From Actinomadura montaniterrae (GTDB lineage Bacteria; Actinomycetota; Actinomycetes; Streptosporangiales; Streptosporangiaceae): a stretch of DNA of 64,000 nt. Positions 57,230-64,000 of the stretch are shown piece by piece. A program made the position numbers and the translations under genes. The stretch is taken from NCBI RefSeq assembly GCF_008923365.1, contig NZ_WBMR01000003.1:90278-154277 (forward strand), written 5' to 3'. The stretch's first letter is position 1. The number at the start of each line of letters is the position of its first letter. The notes under the pieces are model-generated. The model worked only from the letters and a program-made list of their open reading frames with translations. It did not search any database and was not told the origin of the DNA.

Positions 57230-58849
57230 CGCGGTGGGTGCAGACGGGCTCGGCGTGGGCTACGCGGTCGACGTCCAGGACGGCGACGACCGTCAAGCAG
57301 TAGTCCACGCTCGGGTTCAGCGCGGTGACCGTGACCTTCGCGGTTCCCGGCGGTGCGCTGGCCAAGGTGGAGGGTCTGCGTCCCACAGGCCCCCCGACGT
57401 AGTACGCGGCTCGTCCCCGTTGCGGTCCGCCCATGCGACCTCGATCGATACCCTGGCGTCGGCGATCCGTACCCGGCCGGGCGCGTACTCCTTGATCGGC
57501 CTCACCGCTGTCGGGGGGGACGTCGGGCCCGGCGAAGAACTCGAAGGCGATGTTTCCGGCCGCGAAGGGCTCGGCTGCCGATGCTGCGCGGCCTCCCCGT
57601 CGTCCCCGGCCATCAGTCCCGCCGCACCGATTCCCACCCCGGCGAGGACGAGCACGGCGAACACCGCCAGGACCGCCAGCACGGGCTTGCGGCGGCGGCC
57701 TGCGCCGCCGGGCTCCGCCACTGTCGCACCCGACGACCATGCCAGCAGGGATTCCCAGTCAGTGGGGGATTCGAGAACGCCCCGCATGCCCTCCTCGAGC
57801 GCATCGGTGAACGCGCGGTCGCAGGTCGCCCAGAAAGGACTTCGGGCGCGGCGACCCTCGGATCGATGCGTTCGAAGTCCACCGGTTCGAGCATGCCCGG
57901 CGAGGAATGTGCCGCCAGGCCCCGAAGACTCGCCGCCCCGGTCAGCAGCGGCCTCCCGGCGTCGCTCATGATACGGCCGGGATTGACATCACCGTGGATC
58001 AATCCCTGCTCGTGCAGCGCCTGCAGACCCATGCCCAGCGAGGCGGCGACGTGGACCGCCTCCCGGAGCGACAGAGGCGGTTCCGATGCGTACGCGGGGC
58101 AGTGCACTGAGGCCGTGTACACCTGCCCGGCCGGGGTGCGGCCGGACTCCAGCACGGTGACCATGTGATCAGTGAGGGAGGCGCGCTCCAAGGCGGCCAG
58201 TTCGTCCGGCGGTGTCTCCACACCATCGTGCCGGATCCGAGGGCGACCGTGGTCCCGGATTCTTCGTGCACGGCACGGTAGGTGACCGCAGCGACGCCGC
58301 GATGGGCGACCGTCAGTTCGCCGTAACCGGGCGGGGTCTCCAGAGGCTCATCGCCGACGCCGCTCTGGACCGGACTTGCCGGCGGCTCGTCCGCGGGCCA
58401 TGCCTGGCCGGTCTGCCCCGCGGCCGTCACGCCCGGGAGTACCCAGGGCTCCGGCGGCGGCTCGGGCAGAAGGTCCGGCTGCTCAACGTCCTCCGGTGGG
58501 GCGGCGCCGAGCGTTGTCAGCAGTTGCGACAGGCTCATCGGCTCCGCGCTGGTGAGAACCCCCGAGCTGAAGCAGTCACCACGTTGGGTGAAGAAGCAGT
58601 GGACGAGGACAGTGAACCCGGCGGCCGCCAACCCGTTGGCCAGGTGAGTGACACAGACGTCGGGGAGGTCCTCGTTGAAGTCCGCGCGAACATGAACGCG
58701 GCCGGAGGCCGAACCTCACCGCTCTTGGACACGGATCGAAGCTCGGTGGCGGAGGCGACATCGAACACGGCCGGAAACCGTCCTGTGCCACGCAACTTCC
58801 GTGACAGGCCCACGTCTCCCGCCACGACAAGGTTCAGGGCGTTGGTCAT
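57213..58849 (-). pseudogene. Pseudokinase-like protein with FN3-like C-terminus (several frameshifts)
   Basis: ATG 58849 begins MTNALNLVVAGDVGLSRKLR, GTGRFPAVFDVASATELRSV, a domain of about 110 residues I do not recognise. A Pro-rich linker (PEDVEQPDLLPEPPPEPWVL) leads to a kinase-like fold: ALERASLTDHMVTVLESG, ASLGMGLQALHEQGLIHGDV, NPGRIMSDAGRPLLTGAASL. The catalytic loop HGDVNPGRI lacks the Asn after the Pro, and no DFG is seen, so activity is doubtful. Then come a TM helix (KPVLAVLAVFAVLVLAGVGI) and an outer domain with VSIEVAWADRNGDEPRT and ALNPSVDYCLTVVAVLDVDR. Shifts occur near 58700, 58225, 57820 and 57400. It is convergent to the transglutaminase gene. Confidence 0.65.
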
Positions 58850-59259
58850 TGATCGTTCATCCCCAGCGTTCAGACGGCCAGCCGGACCAGCACACCAGAC
58901 AGACAGTTCAGGCGAGCGGCGCTACCGCCATCCCCGATCGCTCCGGCCCGTCGGACACGACGGCGGCCCCGAGCGTCACCGACCAGGGCGCGGTCAGAAA
59001 CCCGGGTCGTGTCCTTTGCTATCGGTCTTCGGTAAGTGGTACATCGGCCCCGACCGCGGACGGTCTCTGAGAGACCATCATCTGGTAATGCTTCGTCTCG
59101 GCATGTGCGAGACAAACGACAACGGCAGCAAGGAAGGGTCATGGTCCTCGACATCGAGCAGCCGAGCATCCAGGAGCACTTCTGCCATTGGGTGCGTACA
59201 ACGATCTACAACCACCGGCTATCGCGGATGGGGGCGTCCACGTGGTCGAGGGCCTGGCG

Positions 59260-59853
59260 ATGACACGCGGCCGCGTTCGCGAGTACGGGGTGCTGGGCGG
59301 AGGTTGGGCGGCGCTCGCGGCCCTTTTCGTCATGACCATTTCGACCTGGCCGACGGACGACACGGACCCCGAGAAACCGCCTTTTCAGGGGGGCAGCGCG
59401 GGGTGGGGTCTGGGGACACTGGCGGTGGTGGCGGTCATCGGGCTGATGGCGGCCGTGGCGGTCAAGGATGTGCGCGCCACCCGGCGCGATGGCAAGCTCT
59501 GGCCGATGAGGGGCCCTGGCCTCGACGTGGCGTTGGGGACGTGCGCATGGTTTCTCGGCGGCCTGTTCTGCCTTCTCGCCTTCTTCTACACCCAGGCGGA
59601 CGTCTGCGGAGGAGAGGCGTTCCTGGCGTTCGGCTGTCTGAATCGACCGGGTCCGCTTCTCGATGCGCTCGGCCTGGTGTGCGCCGCATCGGCGACTCCC
59701 GCGCTGATCGTCCTGACCATGCCGGCGAACCGGACGCGTCTCACCCGGTGGCTGGCGCCGGCGCTCATCCTCGGCCTGTACTTGCTCGCCGTCCGCATGT
59801 GGGTGCCTCACGTGGGACTGGGAGTCCCGTCGCGCGACTACCCGATGTCCTGA
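59260..59853 (+). CDS. Four-helix membrane protein, unknown function
   Basis: A 197-residue protein from ATG 59260 (GAGGG nine bases upstream; earlier in-frame codons have no start signal). Hydrophobic segments: VLGGGWAALAALFVMTISTW, LGTLAVVAVIGLMAAVAVKD, LDVALGTCAWFLGGLFCLLA and LAPALILGLYLLAVRMWVPH. Two Cys in the loop between helices 3 and 4 (ADVCGGEAFLAFGCLN) may pair outside. No family recognised. Confidence 0.65.
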   Translation: MTRGRVREYGVLGGGWAALAALFVMTISTWPTDDTDPEKPPFQGGSAGWGLGTLAVVAVIGLMAAVAVKDVRATRRDGKLWPMRGPGLDVALGTCAWFLGGLFCLLAFFYTQADVCGGEAFLAFGCLNRPGPLLDALGLVCAASATPALIVLTMPANRTRLTRWLAPALILGLYLLAVRMWVPHVGLGVPSRDYPMS

Positions 59854-59899
59854 GCACGTGAACGGGCCGATGACGCTGTTCGCCTTCCTCAACGGGTAC

Positions 59900-60285
59900 C
59901 TGCCTGCGGTCCTCAGCGGCGACCCCGAAGGGCCCGCGATCGGCGCCAGACCCCCAGGCGGCAACGATCAAGGCAAGATCGGCCACTGCGGCCAGCGAGA
60001 CGAGGCCAGCGACCATCCCCCAGGCCCGCTGGGCGATCGGCCCGACGCTGGTGAAGTGGAAGCGAACCACCGAGTCCTGCACGTGCGGGCGGTTGATCCA
60101 AAGTGCCTGGGGCCGCGCTTGATCTCCGAGGCGGCTGATCGACGGCGGAGGCGGGATGGTGGCGGTTCCGAGAGAAGACACACGGCCGATGAGGTCCAAC
60201 GGGCTCTGCGTGCGCTGGAGGAGCAAATGCAAGTGACGCGGTCGGCAGTAAGAGGCAATAACAGAGTGTGCATGTAGCGCGACAT
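59900..60285 (-). other. Possible 5'-truncated membrane-protein gene next to an IS5 insertion
   Basis: The minus-strand frame VRFHFTSVGPIAQRAWGMVA, GLVSLAAVADLALIVAAWGS, GADRGPFGVAAEDR looks like the end of a membrane protein. Its upstream side is cut at about 60285, where the IS5 element begins. Weak evidence. Confidence 0.3.
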
Positions 60286-60299
60286 AGAGTGATGGCCGG

Positions 60300-61118
60300 G
60301 TGTGGTGTGGGCGGGTGCGTAAGGGCGAGCAACCCCCGTGGATCGTGCCTGACAGTCTGTGGGAGCGGATCGAGCCGCTGTTGCCGAAGGTGGAGCGCCG
60401 TAAGCGCCACGCCGGGCGTAAGCGGTTGGACGACCGCAAGGTGCTGCGCGGGATCTTGTTCGTCCTGCACACCGGGATCCGATGGGAGTCCTTGCCTCAG
60501 GAGCTGGGTTCGGTTCGGGGATGACGTGCTGGCGGCGGCTGGCTGAGTGGCATCAGGCCAGGGTGTGGGAACGTCTGTACCGGCTGCTGTTGGACGAACT
60601 GCGCGCCGCCGGGCAGTTGGACTGGTCCAGGGCGGTGATCGACAGCTCCCACGTCCGGGCTTTGAAGGGCGGCCCAACACCGGGCCGAGCCCACTAGACC
60701 GTGGCCGACCGGGCTCCAACCACCACGTGCTGACCGACGGCCACAACATCCCGCTCTCGTCGTGTCGTTGACTGGTGGGAATCGTAACGATGTCACTCAG
60801 TTGATGCCGCTGCTGGAGGCGGTGCCACCGATCCGGGGGCGGCTCGGCCGGCCTCGTCGAAGACCCGGGCGGCTGCTGGCCGACCGCGACAAGTACCGGC
60901 GCCTGGTCTGGGTCAAGGGCATCAAACCGGTCATCGCCCGCCGCGGCACCCCGCACGGGTCCGGGCTGGGCGTCCACCGCTACGTCGTCGAACGCACCAT
61001 CGGCCTGCTGCACCGGTTCCGCCGCTTACGCATCCGCTGGGAGATCCGCGACGACATCCACGAAGCCTTCATGACCCTCGCCGCAGCCTTCATCTGCTCG
61101 CGACGCCTCGTCCGCTGA
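60300..61118 (+). pseudogene. IS5-family transposase, frameshifted
   Basis: The N-terminal part reads IVPDSLWERIEPLLPKVERR, GRKRLDDRKVLRGILFVLHT, GIRWESLPQELG. A shift near 60520 gives GSGMTCWRRLAEWHQARVWE and QLDWSRAVIDSSHVRALKGG (first Asp); another near 60760 gives LSLTGGNRNDVTQLMPLLEA, LLADRDKYRRL and YVVERTIGLLHRFRRLRIRW (Glu), with the end at 61118. Several lesions show it is dead. Confidence 0.85.
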
Positions 61119-61410
61119 TTCTGTTACGACCTTTAAGACGCGGGCGACAGGTTCATCGCAGCACGGCGGGACGGCGGCACCCCAGACACTCTAATAACGG
61201 TCGGGTCACAATCTCAGTCTGTTCGGTTGCCAGGAACCGCCACGGAAGGACAGTTCTTTTCCGGTCACGCCTGACTGTGGTTCGGACGAAAGTCCAACGA
61301 ACAAGACGCGGGCAGAGGGTCTGCACGGACTGAGACTCATGCACTGATCTTGGGGGAATCCGGGTTGTCACTCGGGATCTGCCGGCAGTTGTGCACGAGG
61401 GGGGTGCTGC

Positions 61411-62160
61411 ATGAAGCATGCAGTGAGACAGAGCGATCAGCATTGGAGCCCGGGAGCTCAGCAAGGGAGCGTGGAAACCGTTGAACGGTTGGAACTCAAA
61501 GTCGTTTCCTCTGTGAGCGTTCCTAGCGGGACTGAGCCTGACCGAGCCGACGGTGAGATCACCACGCGAGCGGCCGCTGTCGAACATCGCATGGTCACCG
61601 GTGCCTGGGAGGTCACGACGCGTTGGCCGACGATGACCACCGGCGGCCCCGTTGAACTCGTCATCAGGCCCAGCCGGGAGGCGAATCCCGAGTCGGTCGA
61701 GCAGGGAATCACGGTCGACACATTGCGCTCGATCCCACTGGCGAAGATGACCAGGGACGCCCGGGAGATGCTGAACTTGATGGCAAAAATGGAAAGAGAG
61801 CATAATTTTTCTGAAGTGATCGATAGGATGGCTTGCCAGATACAATGTGTGGTACGGTCAGTGCCCCGGCCCGGGCGAGCGGGACGGTCAGACGATTTTT
61901 TTGCGCTGGTTGCCGCGTTGTACTCATGGTACGTCGACCTGGGGTATCCGAATCCCGTGCGGAAAATGGAAGTCATTATCGAATGCAATTGGCGCGCGGT
62001 TGCGAACTGGGTTCGGCTCGCCAGGGTGAAAGGTATGCTCACTGAAGTATCTCCTGGTCGGCGGGGCGGCCTGCTGACAACCAAGGCGATGTGCATCCTT
62101 GAGTCTCAGGGCTATCGTTTCAACGAAATCTTCGGGCAATACTTTCTGGTTGCAGGCTGA
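61411..62160 (+). CDS. Hypothetical protein with C-terminal HTH-like domain
   Basis: A 249-residue protein from ATG 61411. The first 110 residues are polar and beta-rich (TVERLELKVVSSVSVPSGTE, EVTTRWPTMTTGGPVELVIR). After a helical linker (EMLNLMAKMEREHNFSEVID), the block GRSDDFFALVAALYSWYVDL, RKMEVIIECNWRAVANWVRL, ARVKGMLT matches a frequent actinomycete module with pattern RxGRxDEFxxxVAxxY...ARxWIxxARxxGLL, taken as a DNA-binding HTH. GC is lower than in the neighbours, especially after 61750, which suggests it was acquired. Intact, with IS remnants on both sides. Confidence 0.65.
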   Translation: MKHAVRQSDQHWSPGAQQGSVETVERLELKVVSSVSVPSGTEPDRADGEITTRAAAVEHRMVTGAWEVTTRWPTMTTGGPVELVIRPSREANPESVEQGITVDTLRSIPLAKMTRDAREMLNLMAKMEREHNFSEVIDRMACQIQCVVRSVPRPGRAGRSDDFFALVAALYSWYVDLGYPNPVRKMEVIIECNWRAVANWVRLARVKGMLTEVSPGRRGGLLTTKAMCILESQGYRFNEIFGQYFLVAG

Positions 62161-62850
62161 CCTCGCATGCGTCTTCGACGTCGAAGACCTCCCAGTCTGA
62201 GCCCTCGGCCCGATACATGAGCCACTACGTTCTCCGGACCGTCGGCCTCGGACGATGTGCGGCCTGGTAGCGGTCGCGCAGGCCGTCGACGTGGACGGGC
62301 GCCCGGCGGTGCGCTCTGCGGGCGAAGAAGGGTGAATGCCTGGCGGCTTGGCGGCCAGGCGAGGTCGACGTGCACATCGCCGTCCGAACCCGCAGGTGCG
62401 AAGACCCCAGAGGCGACTCGCCAGGCCCGTGGCTCCAGGCCGCCAACGCCTCGGCTGCCAGGTGCAGGAGATCTTTGCGGGTTGCTGTGAGAGGTCGTGC
62501 ACGGACGGTACAGCTCGGACGACGACTCGGGGCGGAGCAAGTTGGCCGGGTGATCCTTCACGGGGTTAGCACCTGGATCTCCTCTCTTGCCGGTGCTGCT
62601 CCGTTCCGAGTCGTCGCCGAGACCGCACTCGCCGGTGCGCTCCGACTCGGGTTCCGGATTCTGTTCCAGTGCGCGGGACTCCGCGTGGCCGAACGCCTGA
62701 ACGCAGCGGCGGCGTCCGCCCCGTCCGTCACGACGTCGCACGCCTTCCGCCGTACGGCTAATCCGAGTAGCCGCCGGTGGTCTTGCGCCTCCACCGCGTC
62801 CAGCAGCCACGCGATGTGGCACGCGGTCTCCTGTGCACCGTCGGCTCATT
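62161..62850. other. Degraded stretch, no intact gene
   Basis: Minus-strand pieces such as VHVDLAWPPSRQAFTLLRPQ and MYRAEGSDWEVFDVEDACEV suggest remnants of one or two genes in mixed frames. None could be assigned to a family. Long plus-strand frames here are antisense Arg/Ala-rich readings. Confidence 0.3.
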
Positions 62851-63580
62851 ACGTGGACCCAGGCGTCCGTCAGGAACGACGTCTCCGGGAAGTCGAACCC
62901 GATGAACTTGTAGGTGTGCAGCCGTTCGCCCGCGTAGAGGCGCACCCACAGCCCCGCCGCGCCGACGATGGCGGCCGCGGCCGCGACCAGCCCCACCGCC
63001 CTGCGCAGGCCCACCTGCAACAGCGCCGCCGCACCCGCCAGCGCGTACACCAGCGCCACGCACGACAGGTACCGCCCATACGCGTAGTTGCCCACGCGGT
63101 GCTCGTCCGGCAGCGCGGCGGACGACGCGTACGCGATCCCGAACGTCACGGTGAGCAGCACGCCCGCCATGACCCGGTCCGCGGCGTGCGCCCGCCGCCG
63201 CACCAGCACGGCGACGACGGCCGCCAAGCCGACCCCGCCGAGCCCCCACGTGGAGACGGCCAGGTACCAGATCTGCCCGGCCGCCCCGGACAGCGCCCAC
63301 GCCCGCCCCGCGCCCGTGGTGAACCGCGCGCCGAGGTTCTCGGCGAGGTCGCGCGCCCCCGCCGGGTACAGCTCGGCGCGGACGTGCCCGTTGACGGCCG
63401 CCGCGACCAAGTAGCCGCCCGCGGCGACCGCCAGCCCCGCGCCTCCGGCGGCGATGGTGGCCCAGCGCCTCCGCACGATGCCGACGACCGTGAGCGCCGC
63501 CAGCGTCACGACATGGACGGCCAGGACGACCTCGCCCCGGCTGTGCACCGCCGCCGCGAACACCGCCACCCCACTAGGGC
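62850..63580 (-). pseudogene. Polytopic membrane protein (glycosyltransferase-like), truncated at both ends
   Basis: Reads VAVFAAAVHSRGEVVLAVHV, VTLAALTVVGIVRRRWATIA, AVAAGGYLVAAAVNGHVRAE, IWYLAVSTWGLGGVGLAAVV, VGNYAYGRYLSCVALVYALA, GLVAAAAAIVGAAGLWVRLY: about seven membrane helices of the type found in the second half of ArnT/PMT-like or DUF2142-like proteins. The 5' side ends abruptly where an IS5-type terminal repeat begins (about 63577), and the 3' side becomes unrelated after PETSFLTDAWVHVM. Insertion of the IS probably destroyed the gene. Confidence 0.6.
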
Positions 63581-63589
63581 CTGTTTCTT

Positions 63590-64000
63590 GGATCAGGTGC
63601 GTAGCCAGATGAGTAGGACAGCGATGGTGATGGTGCCGGTGAACAGGTAGCGGCGTTTGTCGAAGCGGGTCACGACGGCGCGGAACTGCTTGAGGCGGTT
63701 GATGGCGCGTTCGACGGTGTTGCGTTGCTTGTAGCGCTCGGGGTCGAAGTCGGGCGGGCGTCCACCGCGGCGTCCGCGGTCGCGGCGGTGCTGCCGCTGG
63801 TCGGCCGGCACCGGGATGGTGTGCCCGATCCCGCGTCGACGCAGATACGCCCGGTTGGCCCGCGAGGAGTGGGCCGCGAGGAGTAGGCCTTGTCGGCCAG
63901 CACGTGATCGGGACGGCGGCGCGGGCGACCCGGCCCCAGCCGCGTCACGTTGATGGCGTCCAGGACCGCGACGAACTGCGGGCTGTCACCCCACTGACCA
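63590..64000 (-). pseudogene. IS5-family transposase (second type), cut by window end and by a 14-bp duplication
   Basis: Minus strand: CWGDSPQFVAVLDAINVTRL, GPGRPRRRPDHVLADKAYSS in one frame, then IPVPADQRQHRRDRGRRGGR, FDPERYKQRNTVERAINRLK (Glu of DDE), ITIAVLLIWLRT at the end (63593). A tandem duplication of CCGCGAGGAGTGGG at 63860-63887 shifts the frame between KAYSSR and the next block ANRAYLRRR. The gene runs past 64000. The outer terminal repeat is probably GGGCCTGTTTCTTGGATC near 63577-63594. Confidence 0.8.

Noticed and set aside
62370..63650. Long plus-strand frame of 426 codons
   Set aside because: Arg/His/Pro-rich translation without domain, antisense to the membrane protein and remnants; typical high-GC shadow frame.
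1..64000. tRNA, rRNA or CRISPR array
   Set aside because: No cloverleaf with T-loop consensus, no rRNA-like segment and no regularly spaced identical repeats were seen.

Overview
The window is high-GC DNA dense in genes with actinobacterial signatures: conservon (cvn) signalling genes, TetR regulators, a TraG/VirD4-type conjugation ATPase, many secreted or lipoprotein genes, and IS elements of families common in actinomycetes. The gene content fits a filamentous actinomycete, most likely Streptosporangiales (an Actinomadura-like genome). That assignment is an inference from gene families; no rRNA or tRNA gene is present to confirm it. A very large share of recognisable genes carries one or more frameshifts or stops, in core operons as well as in IS elements, so the window holds either real decay or many single-base sequence errors.

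Layout. 1-4.6 kb: GNAT acetyltransferase, LysE-type exporter, decayed aldehyde dehydrogenase and FAD oxidoreductase, a small secreted protein, a lanthipeptide-like precursor followed by a collapsed LanKC/LanL-type synthetase, and a LOG-family enzyme. 4.6-22.9 kb: an accessory region full of transposase remnants (IS30, IS481, Tn3, IS3, IS5, a Mu/TnsB-like fragment) around a TraG-like coupling ATPase, an alkylmercury-lyase-like gene, an integrase fragment interrupted by an IS481 element with doubled terminal repeats, and a MinD/ParA-like ATPase. 22.9-31.9 kb: small secreted and membrane proteins, a K+ channel-like gene, a TetR-divergent operon (51-aa membrane protein, VC0807-like membrane protein, glycoside hydrolase), and a lipoprotein/OmpA-domain pair. 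33.6-45 kb: signalling block with a PAS histidine kinase, two response regulators, a sigma factor with an anti-sigma-like ATPase, a conservon (cvnA-D plus GAF protein), and an MFS exporter. 45-51.2 kb: lipoprotein, IS66 remnant, SRPBCC protein, and a second copy of the TetR/51-aa module, here driving a serine hydrolase. 51.4-58.9 kb: secreted beta-propeller protein, MoxR ATPase, DUF58 protein, transglutaminase-fold protein, and a convergent pseudokinase-like gene. 59-64 kb: membrane proteins, a HTH protein, and two IS5-type elements, the last cut by the window end.

The most interesting items are the decayed lanthipeptide locus, the duplicated TetR/51-aa membrane module with a shared 19-bp operator, the MoxR/DUF58 cluster whose transglutaminase and kinase both appear to lack catalytic residues, a channel with a TVGPG filter, and the IS481 element with doubled inverted repeats and a 14-bp imperfect target duplication.
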